Source of the DNA: a virus
Direction: 5' to 3' (one strand)
Length of the DNA stretch: 28,505 nt
Virus record (IMG/VR): IMGVR_UViG_3300030060_007496
Span: 1 to 28,505 of that record
Both the position numbers and the translations under genes were made by a program. The first letter of the stretch is position 1; each line of letters begins with the position of its first letter. The notes beneath the pieces were generated by a model. That model worked only from the letters and a program-made list of their open reading frames with translations, was not told the origin of the DNA and did not search any database. Shown here piece by piece: positions 1 through 7,239 of this stretch.

Positions 1-1455
1 CCAGGCTACATGAGTAACGCCATTAACGTTTGCTCCTCCAGTGCTATTTAGTGTAAATCCATCGGAAGTAAATGCCGTAAGGCTAGTGCCTGTATTATCC
101 CCACTGGAATCATTGGAAAACAGCCTAACACTTGGACCACGAACGGTATCATAAAGTTCATGCCAGTTGGTAGAACTGCGCGGCTTGATCCACACAAAAT
201 CAGGCTGGAAGTTTAGGCCCGAACCATTTCCATCAAGAATAAAGCGAGTGCCCTGCGAGTCAGTGATTCTAAAGCGAGAAACAATATCGTTGTTAGTGCC
301 TGATGCTCCATTCTGGTTAATGCCAAAGCCCACTGACGTGACCGTTATGGCTGTCCCGCTGTAAATATCGCTATAGCCAGAACCTGTGCCAGTTCTAGTC
401 GCACCTGCATTGGCTCCGTTATAACGACCTCTTGTGTCTCCACTCCCTGAAGGTGAATCAAATGCAGCCTCAATTCTTGTAATACCTGTAAGATTTACAG
501 CAAAATCAACATGAGCAGCAGTGCTGGTGGTACTAGCAATAAGGCTTGCATAATTCGCACCTGAACCATTAAATGCATACCCTGGATTACTAATCGTTCC
601 ACCAACAACGGTCGCGTTTTCACTTGGCTTGTAATTTCCAATCGCCTGTTCACCGCCATTACCTGTATAGGTAACAACATCAAACCCTTGATTAGCTGTG
701 GATAAACCAGCAGGTGCTGCTACAAGGTTATTAACAGTCCAAGTATTATTGTTACCTGAAGTATCTGTACCAAGAGCAGCGTTTGAACTGTTGTTTGCAA
801 AGTCTAGGTGGAATCCATTTGTTCCATAGCTTCCTGAATATTTCTTAGCCTGCCATACATTATTATCATCAAACTCCCCGAAGTTTGTGGGTGCTAATGC
901 TTGACCATCGATGAAGTGTACGTCAGCTAAGTAAAAACCACTGTATGAATATGCAGGGCTATATGCAATAGTATGAGGAGTCGTGCTATTGACTAAACTA
1001 TCAAGATTTTGACTTGGATAATCTGCCGTACTAAAGGTTGTATGTTGAATACCATTTACATACACTTTTATACGGTCTGCTGCCGTAGCCTGTGTTGAAT
1101 CAAATGCTGCTAAAATGTGATACCAAGCAGACGGATCTCTTAATAATGCTGTAGTTTTTAAGCGCCATACCCAAGATCCTGTATATGATTGCACACACAA
1201 CTGACCAGAATCAATTCTAATTGAAAAATCGTTTGATCCACTAGTTCCTCCATTAAATATATTAGCTTCTGTAGAGTCTACGATTTTTACCCAACCGCTC
1301 CAAGTCCAAGTCTTGCGATTACCTGCAGCACTTGGTGTTCTATTTAAATAAGCACTATCAGATGAATTAAACCTAAGACTTCTCTCAATTTTGTATGCAG
1401 AATCACCTCCTTGTCCAGAGGCTCCTGCGAGAATATTTGAACCTACGGGACTCAT
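1..1455 (-). CDS. LamG-type tail fibre/adhesin, partial (3' end beyond window)
   Basis: Reading leftwards from the ATG at 1455, the frame stays open for 485 codons to the window edge, so the C-terminus is missing. Roughly residues 20-190 resemble a concanavalin A/LamG-like domain: the segment FNSSDSAYLNRTPSA opens it and YLADVHFIDGQALAP closes it. Next come NNNTWTVNNLVAA and the motif GLNFQPDFVWIKPR, which are typical of large phage receptor-binding or fibre proteins with sugar-binding folds. The same modules, in part with identical DNA, occur in the 1394-aa protein at 2525-6709. Its start overlaps the stop of the upstream 239-aa gene as ATGA, and I see no separate Shine-Dalgarno sequence, so coupled translation is likely. 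A role in host surface recognition is inferred from the family. Confidence 0.85.
   Translation of the reverse strand, partial: MSPVGSNILAGASGQGGDSAYKIERSLRFNSSDSAYLNRTPSAAGNRKTWTWSGWVKIVDSTEANIFNGGTSGSNDFSIRIDSGQLCVQSYTGSWVWRLKTTALLRDPSAWYHILAAFDSTQATAADRIKVYVNGIQHTTFSTADYPSQNLDSLVNSTTPHTIAYSPAYSYSGFYLADVHFIDGQALAPTNFGEFDDNNVWQAKKYSGSYGTNGFHLDFANNSSNAALGTDTSGNNNTWTVNNLVAAPAGLSTANQGFDVVTYTGNGGEQAIGNYKPSENATVVGGTISNPGYAFNGSGANYASLIASTTSTAAHVDFAVNLTGITRIEAAFDSPSGSGDTRGRYNGANAGATRTGTGSGYSDIYSGTAITVTSVGFGINQNGASGTNNDIVSRFRITDSQGTRFILDGNGSGLNFQPDFVWIKPRSSTNWHELYDTVRGPSVRLFSNDSSGDNTGTSLTAFTSDGFTLNSTGGANVNGVTHVAW
715..771. repeat. 57-nt direct repeat, copy A
   Basis: These 57 bases are identical to 5594-5650, in the same orientation and coding frame. 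They encode the conserved segment ending in NNNTWTVNNLVAA of the two LamG fibres. Flanking bases are similar but diverged, which suggests recent duplication or gene conversion between the fibre genes. Confidence 0.9.
1326..1361. repeat. 36-nt direct repeat in LamG start, copy A
   Basis: Identical over 36 bases to 6586-6621. It encodes the start of the LamG-like domain (around SAYLNRTPSA) in both large fibres. Confidence 0.85.
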
Positions 1456-2171
1456 GAGTAAGCAAGGGTAGCAACAGTTTGAATTGATGTAGAACTTCGA
1501 ACGATGTAATCGATTCGATCGACAGCACTAGCTGCTGTGGAAAGTGTTGGTGGAGTGCCGCCTGCAAAGTCCCAATAACTTCCCCATGTAGCTGTTCTTG
1601 ATCCAGTTCCATCCTGGAGAATAAAGATTGACCCAGATTGACCAGCGACTATATTCGTTGGGTTAGCAATTGTTCTATTGCCAGCTAATGTAACTACGTA
1701 ATTATTTGAATCTGCAAGGTTTGGAGTGATAGTTGCTCCATCAGTCAATGTTGTAATTTCTGCACGTTGCCCTGCAGTCCAAGTATTAGCTACTGATAAC
1801 GAAACACCACCAGAAGGGCTGCTCCAGGAAAGCACGCCGCTGCCATTAGTAGTAAGGAACTGACTAGCGGAACCGGTGTCATTAGGGAAGGTTAATGTGT
1901 AAGAAGCAGCAGCACTGTGCGGCGGACCTTTTAGTTTGATACCGTGCGAATTATTTTCACAATTTAAAGTGAGTTCACCTGAACCATTTGTTGCATCACC
2001 TTTGATAACTACATCACCGTCGAAGTTAACGTTACCTGTAAACGTAGCACCTGCTAATAGTGCATAAGCGTTTAGTGAAGTTGAAGTTGGAATTCCTGAA
2101 ATTGTAATTTCAACATCGCTTCCACTATTGTCATAAACAAGAGTATCAGCTTTTAACTTTCCGTAAGCCAT
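1452..2171 (-). CDS. Mosaic tail-fibre-associated protein (239 aa)
   Basis: This protein is built from two modules seen elsewhere in the window. Residues about 50-125 (DVVIKGDATNGSGELTL, then LKGPPHSAAASYTLTFP) match the C-terminal part of the 914-aa fibre at 7239-9983. Residues about 128-239 (TLTDGATITPNLADSNN, later SGSIFILQDGTG and WGSYWDFAGG) match the 177-aa protein at 6706-7239. The second module resembles C-terminal beta-structured domains of cyanophage fibres, but I cannot name the family. It lies between the 89-aa gene (2-nt gap) and the LamG fibre (ATGA overlap), so all three probably share a transcript. The likely role is a fibre, fibre tip or accessory baseplate component. No Shine-Dalgarno sequence is evident, which fits coupling to the gene before it. 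Confidence 0.8.
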   Translation of the reverse strand: MAYGKLKADTLVYDNSGSDVEITISGIPTSTSLNAYALLAGATFTGNVNFDGDVVIKGDATNGSGELTLNCENNSHGIKLKGPPHSAAASYTLTFPNDTGSASQFLTTNGSGVLSWSSPSGGVSLSVANTWTAGQRAEITTLTDGATITPNLADSNNYVVTLAGNRTIANPTNIVAGQSGSIFILQDGTGSRTATWGSYWDFAGGTPPTLSTAASAVDRIDYIVRSSTSIQTVATLAYS

Positions 2172-2173
2172 AA

Positions 2174-2443
2174 TCAGATCATTCGTAAGGTTGATGTGGA
2201 AGGAATTTCAACAACGTATCCCGCTCCTATTGCCATAGGGCTCATTGCTCCGTTGTTTGTATTTGCCGAAAACGTTTTATTAGTTGTTAAAGTAACAGGT
2301 GTTTCAACAAATAAACGGTCAGTAGATGCCTGGGAAGTTCCTAGAGTTTTCCACTTTTCACCGTCATATGTATATTGAATACCATTTGAAGCGGTAAATT
2401 GATCACCGGAACTAGGACTTGCTGGAAACTGAAGTGCCGACAT
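2174..2443 (-). CDS. Small fibre-associated protein (89 aa)
   Basis: This short protein begins SALQFPASPSSGDQFTASNG and continues with IQYTYDGEKWKTLG, a 'section plus tryptophan' pattern often seen at the start of phage fibre proteins (compare DVGDAWFDSDEGRAYVYY in the 914-aa fibre). The start is well supported: GGAG lies 7 nt before the ATG. A TATAAATA element lies about 66 nt upstream in the 81-nt gap after the 1394-aa gene, so this gene probably begins a new leftward transcription unit that includes the 239-aa protein and the left-edge fibre. It may be a detached N-terminal fibre domain. The exact role is unknown. Confidence 0.75.
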   Translation of the reverse strand: MSALQFPASPSSGDQFTASNGIQYTYDGEKWKTLGTSQASTDRLFVETPVTLTTNKTFSANTNNGAMSPMAIGAGYVVEIPSTSTLRMI

Positions 2444-2509
2444 TATTTATCTCCAGTCTCCTCATTTTAGTACATACATTTAGTATATCTAAAAACGGTT
2501 TCTGACTTG

Positions 2510-2517
2510 TATTTATA
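2510..2517 (-). promoter_or_regulatory. TATAAATA late-promoter-like element
   Basis: On the minus strand the octamer TATAAATA lies in the 81-nt gap just after the stop of the 1394-aa gene and about 66 nt before the start of the 89-aa gene. It is identical to the late-promoter consensus known from T4-type phages. Two other copies in this window also sit in short intergenic gaps upstream of genes. Promoter function is inferred. Confidence 0.5.
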
Positions 2518-2524
2518 TAAGTGA

Positions 2525-5500
2525 TTAATATGCTCGTGCCGTTTTAAAAGGATGTTCTGCAAATGCTGCATATATTACCGTGCGGCCACTATCGCCAGCA
2601 GGTGAACCATTATGGCGAATCTTAAATCCATTACTTAAGAAGTCAAAACCAACCTGGCCACTAGTGTAATAATTATCTTCAGCATTAGCAACGTTAGCAA
2701 CTAATGTGCCACCTGTAGGGCCATTAGGACGGCGACTGGTATCTAAAATGAGCCAATCTCCAGCACTGGATATGTACTTAAATAAAACAAATTTAGGTTT
2801 AAAACCAGTGTAAACAAAAACATTATCCGTAGTACCATTACCACTAAAAGACCCAAATTTACTATAGCCTTCGACACCAGTGAAGCAGTAGGCAATCATT
2901 CCAGGGCTTGTGGATGAGTTAGTGTTGCTGGCACTACCAACGTAAACAACGTTTGAATCAGGTGCTGCGGGATAATAGTTAGCATTAGCACCACCGGCTT
3001 GAGATGCATTATTTACATTTAAGAAAACAACTGAAGCGTCATTGCTATGATACTCTGCTACGCCTTTATGCCAGCACATCCAATACTCTGCGGCCGCCAA
3101 GTTTTTTGCTATTACAAACTCAGGTGGTGCATTTAAACCATGAGCAAATGATGAATTAGAAGTTTGAGTTCCTAGATAACCAGCAATCGAAAAACCAGCA
3201 CTTGGATTAGCACGTACTGTTGTTGCGATTGTTGGGACAGAGGGTGGTGTAGCAGTTGGGTCAAGTAAAATCTTACCCATAATTTTTACTGCCGCAAATT
3301 CAAAAGCTCTATTGTCACGAGAGATTCGGATTTCTGTAATTGCTCCGCTATAAGTATTAAAGTTGAAACGGGCTCCAGATGGTGAAATAACATTGTCTAC
3401 TTCTGTGCCACCATTAAAAAGCTTCATTCTTCCAGTCTCGGATCCAGAAGCATTGGCGTAACTGCAAAAACCTACATCACCCGCTGTAATAGTGGCACTA
3501 TAAGGAATTGAAAAATAAGCATGTGTAGTGTCACCTTCAACTTGATTAGTAAGGTCACCATTAAAGCCTCTAGCAATTCCAAGTCCACTTGCGTAGCCTC
3601 CAGAACTTGGGCTGCCATAAGTGCTCCAAGTCTGACTTGTATCGTACGCCGCGCTATTTAAACCACCAGCAGCAATTGACGTGTTGGAAGATCCAGCGTC
3701 CCACTGCCAGGCAACATAAGTGTTTGATGATGTGTTGTGATCACCATCCCCAGTTGTTAAGTTAAAACCAGTACTTGTAGGTGTAAGCAGGTTTGAACCG
3801 TAGTTGTACTCACTTCCATTTGTGTTTGAATATAGTCGTTTACCAAATCCTCTAACGACATCATACAAAGCGTGGCTTGATCCTCCACTTCGTCCTTTAA
3901 TCCATACAAAATCAGGGTCAGGAGGACCACTAACTGCTAATGCTGAAGAGCTACCAGTACCGGTGTACAACCCTGTATCAAAATACTTACTACCGTCTTC
4001 AACTAATGGATCAGGTAGGTTCTGTGTGCAAAGTGCTTTATAACCTGATGGTGGTGCATAAGACCAAGCACGTTGGCCGAAGTTCCAAATATATGTTGCA
4101 GAACTACTATTTGAAAAATCACAACCAGCAAAATAATAGTTTCTCAGAGGTACTGAACTTATAGTTCCTTGAGATACACCATTTTTGTAAAAAGCAACTG
4201 TCCTATTATCAGCGTCATATGCGATACCAATTACATCACCATTGTTATATGTAGCACCGTAGCTGCTTGATGAAACGTCAACATATTTGTAACCATTGTA
4301 GGCATAATAAGTAACTCCATTTAAGCTACCTGCCCAGGTAGTTGTTGAAAAATTACTATCGATTGCGACAAGCCCAACAGCGGAATAAGCAGTGGAACTA
4401 GCTACTTGTATTTCTGCAAACCATTTACCAGAAAGTGGTGTAGCAATACTTGATATATGAGTTCCATAATTTGAACTATGGGTAGCTACTTTCAAATTGC
4501 CGTCTGAAAAAGTATCTCCGTTTATATTTTGAAGAGAATTCAACGTCGCATAATTACCCCTTACTTCACCACCAAGACCTGTATCATTACCATAGTTTGT
4601 TACAGAATCTACCAGGCTATCTACAACTGTTTCGTCTGGTTTGTCAGCATATGCTGCGTAAATGTAGGTTGCACCATTAGTGTTTGTGCTTGTATACGTG
4701 TTTTTGAGCTGAAATCCGTTCAAAAGAAATTCAACGGGCGCGGTGCCTTCGGCTTCTGAAGTATTAGCCTTAAGATCATTGTCTAAATTTCTAGCTGAGT
4801 CAAAGATAGCCCAATTATTAGCAGCATCAGTACGCTTTACCATTACATATCTGGGTTTAAATCCGGTCGTTACAATCGTGCCAGTGCTACTACCATTTCC
4901 TGTGTAACTTCCAAACTTAGAAAATCCGGGAACTTCAGACCAGCAGTAGGCAAGCATATTGCCAGAGTTGGTTGCACCTGCACTGCCAACTGAAAATACA
5001 GAATTGGTAGGAGCAGTATCGTTATATGCAGCAGCATAGGTTTCAAAATAAGTTGTGCCATAAAGGTATCCTGTTTTTGTAGGACCTACACTATTGTGAT
5101 AAACATAAAAACCAGTAGTACCATCCCTTCGCTTTAGATAAATCATTTTAGGTGCTGATGTCAAACCATGCCCTACAGTTGCGTTTGCACTAGAACCAGA
5201 CCAAGTAACAATCGAAAACCCATAAGTATTATTTGCACTGACTGAACTTGTTATTGTTCCATCAGTATTTGACGACGCAGCACCTCCAGCTTTCCAGCAC
5301 CAAGCAACCCATGATCCACTGCCGTTACCACCACTATCAGATCCGAGAGTAAATCCATCACTATTAAAGGATGTAACACCAGAAATACTCTGTTCAGCAC
5401 CTGTGCTATTAGATGATAAATAATTCGTAGTACCGCGTACACTATCAAATAAACCGTGACTAGATGCAGCAGTCATATGTTTGTACCACACAAAATCAGG

Positions 5501-6709
5501 CTGGAAGTTTAGGCCAGTGATTGACTGCGTTCCACCATTACCGGAGTAAGTAACAACATCGAAGCCTTGATTAGCAGTCGAGAGACCAGAAGCTGCTGCT
5601 ACAAGGTTATTAACAGTCCAAGTATTATTGTTACCTGAAGTATCTGTACCTAGTGCAGCATTTGAACTGTTGTCTGCAAAGTCGAGGTGGAAACCGTTTA
5701 CGCCGCCGTCACCACCAGCGATAGTATTCCAAGCGTTTATTGAAGCTGCAACTGCACCAGCACCATTAACGTTGTAATTAAATGGGTTAATATTACCAAC
5801 ATAAATTTCTACTTTGTCATTATAAGTAATGCCACCAGTTGGAGTCCAAGTTATTGGATTTCCATCTCCAGAATAGGATACGTCAGGACCACTAAGACTT
5901 CCATCAAAACTTTTATGTCCATTAGTGATATTTGAACTCCATTGATTATTGTCTGAATAACTGGTGCCTCCACTATTTATAAGGACAGTTCCATCAACCC
6001 TAATGGCATGAAACCCGTGAGGACCATTACCAGTAAGTTGGAGAGATGTAAGAGTTCCTCCAGACGCTGAGTTATTGTAAACTCCCTCATACCTCTTAGG
6101 CTGCCATACATTATTATCATCAAACTCACCGAAAGCTGTAGGTGCTAATGCTTGACCGTCGATGAAGTTTACGTCGGCTAGATAGCCGTTTAAAAACTGA
6201 TTTGCTGCTTGACCACCACCAATTCGAGTATCAACAGTATTGTTTATGTACGTCTCTCTGTTTTGAGACATATAAGTTTCAGTGTCAAATTGAGTGACTT
6301 GTTGACCGTTTACATATAGCTTGGCACGATTAGATGCAGTTGCTTGAGTGGTGTCAACGGCTACTACAATGTGTTGCCATGCGCTTACATCACGAAAAAC
6401 TTGCGTAGTAAACAGCTGTGATTGGGCGCTTGATTCGTAGTCCTCGAACCTTAACTTATTACTACTGTCAATGTATAAGGCAGTATAAACAGTACCACTA
6501 GACTGTGTTACAAATAACTGATTAAGAACACCAAGTCCACTTCTTTTGAGCCAACCACTCCAAGTCCAAGTTTTCCTATTACCTACAGCACTTGGTGTTC
6601 TATTTAAATAAGCACTATCAGCTGAGTTAAACCTCAGACTTCTTTTAATTTTGTAACCATCATCACCTGATGATGTTAATAGAAGCGAATTTGCAGATCC
6701 TGGAATCAT
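2525..6709 (-). CDS. Giant LamG/SPRY tail fibre or adhesin (1394 aa)
   Basis: This is the largest protein in the window. Residues about 25-215 form a concanavalin A/LamG-like domain ending at YLADVNFIDGQALAP. From about 380 to 690 comes a beta-rich segment opening with GLNFQPDFVWYKH and holding IVTWSGSSANATVGHGL and KFGSYTGNGSS, a type common in marine phage fibres. Residues about 755-900 look like a SPRY domain (GDVIGIAYDADNRTVAFYKN, then FAGCDFSNSSSATYIWNFG). A second copy of the fibre segment fills about 905 to 1394 and ends with IYAAFAEHPFKTARAY, a usual terminus for this class. Its start overlaps the stop of the 177-aa gene as ATGA with no Shine-Dalgarno sequence of its own, so translation is probably coupled. 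Binding of host surface glycans is inferred from the folds. Confidence 0.9.
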   Translation of the reverse strand: MIPGSANSLLLTSSGDDGYKIKRSLRFNSADSAYLNRTPSAVGNRKTWTWSGWLKRSGLGVLNQLFVTQSSGTVYTALYIDSSNKLRFEDYESSAQSQLFTTQVFRDVSAWQHIVVAVDTTQATASNRAKLYVNGQQVTQFDTETYMSQNRETYINNTVDTRIGGGQAANQFLNGYLADVNFIDGQALAPTAFGEFDDNNVWQPKRYEGVYNNSASGGTLTSLQLTGNGPHGFHAIRVDGTVLINSGGTSYSDNNQWSSNITNGHKSFDGSLSGPDVSYSGDGNPITWTPTGGITYNDKVEIYVGNINPFNYNVNGAGAVAASINAWNTIAGGDGGVNGFHLDFADNSSNAALGTDTSGNNNTWTVNNLVAAASGLSTANQGFDVVTYSGNGGTQSITGLNFQPDFVWYKHMTAASSHGLFDSVRGTTNYLSSNSTGAEQSISGVTSFNSDGFTLGSDSGGNGSGSWVAWCWKAGGAASSNTDGTITSSVSANNTYGFSIVTWSGSSANATVGHGLTSAPKMIYLKRRDGTTGFYVYHNSVGPTKTGYLYGTTYFETYAAAYNDTAPTNSVFSVGSAGATNSGNMLAYCWSEVPGFSKFGSYTGNGSSTGTIVTTGFKPRYVMVKRTDAANNWAIFDSARNLDNDLKANTSEAEGTAPVEFLLNGFQLKNTYTSTNTNGATYIYAAYADKPDETVVDSLVDSVTNYGNDTGLGGEVRGNYATLNSLQNINGDTFSDGNLKVATHSSNYGTHISSIATPLSGKWFAEIQVASSTAYSAVGLVAIDSNFSTTTWAGSLNGVTYYAYNGYKYVDVSSSSYGATYNNGDVIGIAYDADNRTVAFYKNGVSQGTISSVPLRNYYFAGCDFSNSSSATYIWNFGQRAWSYAPPSGYKALCTQNLPDPLVEDGSKYFDTGLYTGTGSSSALAVSGPPDPDFVWIKGRSGGSSHALYDVVRGFGKRLYSNTNGSEYNYGSNLLTPTSTGFNLTTGDGDHNTSSNTYVAWQWDAGSSNTSIAAGGLNSAAYDTSQTWSTYGSPSSGGYASGLGIARGFNGDLTNQVEGDTTHAYFSIPYSATITAGDVGFCSYANASGSETGRMKLFNGGTEVDNVISPSGARFNFNTYSGAITEIRISRDNRAFEFAAVKIMGKILLDPTATPPSVPTIATTVRANPSAGFSIAGYLGTQTSNSSFAHGLNAPPEFVIAKNLAAAEYWMCWHKGVAEYHSNDASVVFLNVNNASQAGGANANYYPAAPDSNVVYVGSASNTNSSTSPGMIAYCFTGVEGYSKFGSFSGNGTTDNVFVYTGFKPKFVLFKYISSAGDWLILDTSRRPNGPTGGTLVANVANAEDNYYTSGQVGFDFLSNGFKIRHNGSPAGDSGRTVIYAAFAEHPFKTARAY
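5594..5650. repeat. 57-nt direct repeat, copy B
   Basis: Second copy of the repeat at 715-771, within the 1394-aa fibre gene. The two copies are 4879 bases apart; recombination between them would delete the intervening fibre genes or fuse the two fibres in frame. Confidence 0.9.
6586..6621. repeat. 36-nt direct repeat in LamG start, copy B
   Basis: Partner of 1326-1361. Together with the 57-nt pair and a 30-nt identical pair (190-219 and 5486-5515) it shows that the LamG fibres share several patches of conserved DNA in the same order. Confidence 0.85.
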
Positions 6710-7239
6710 GATACATTTAAAATATATTGTGCTGTAATTTTTGTTGACGAGGTTACGTAATAAACTAATAAATCAGATGCACTTGCTGTCGTTGTATTAC
6801 TCGGTGCAGTACCTCCTGTGAAATCCCAATAACTACCAAAAGTTAATGCTCTTCCTCCTGTTCCATCTTGAGTAATAACGATCGCACCCGATTGACCAAC
6901 CGTTATGTTTGTTGGGTTCGCGAGTGTTCGAGATCCACCTAAAGTTACGCTGAAATTATTACTAGCAGCAAAATCAGGAGTAATCGTTGCTCCATCTGTA
7001 AGTGCAGTGATAGATCCACGCTGTGCTGCAGTGAACGTTTGAGCAGCATCTAATACAGCATTAGAAGCAGGCAAGCTGGCTTGTGTACTAACTAATGCTG
7101 AGCCTTCTTTGACATACAGTTTATCTTGGTCCGTTGCATAGCAGATTTCACCTTCTTGGATATCAGCTACAGATCCATTTAAGTTTGCATATGTACCTCG
7201 TGCAATCCGCAGAGGAGTTCTAGTAGATGGTGTTGGCAT
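6706..7239 (-). CDS. Fibre-associated structural protein (177 aa)
   Basis: The N-terminal part (LRIARGTYANLNGSVADIQE, then GEICYATDQDKLYVKEG) is the classic opening of phage tail-fibre proteins, in which a short beta motif attaches the fibre. Residues about 68-177 (TALTDGATITPDFAASNN, then QSGAIVITQDGTGGRALTF) are a module shared with the C-terminal half of the 239-aa protein at 1452-2171. The start overlaps the stop of the 914-aa fibre as TAATG, with GGAGG about 12 nt upstream inside that gene. Its own stop overlaps the start of the 1394-aa fibre as ATGA. The three genes are therefore one coupled set, and the likely role is an adaptor or short fibre. Confidence 0.85.
   Translation of the reverse strand: MPTPSTRTPLRIARGTYANLNGSVADIQEGEICYATDQDKLYVKEGSALVSTQASLPASNAVLDAAQTFTAAQRGSITALTDGATITPDFAASNNFSVTLGGSRTLANPTNITVGQSGAIVITQDGTGGRALTFGSYWDFTGGTAPSNTTTASASDLLVYYVTSSTKITAQYILNVS

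Noticed and set aside
3804-5061. Several open frames on the plus strand and in other minus frames within the 1394-aa fibre
   Set aside because: They lie wholly inside a convincing long gene, have no recognisable domains or ribosome-binding sites, and their composition follows the antisense of Ser/Thr/Gly codons.
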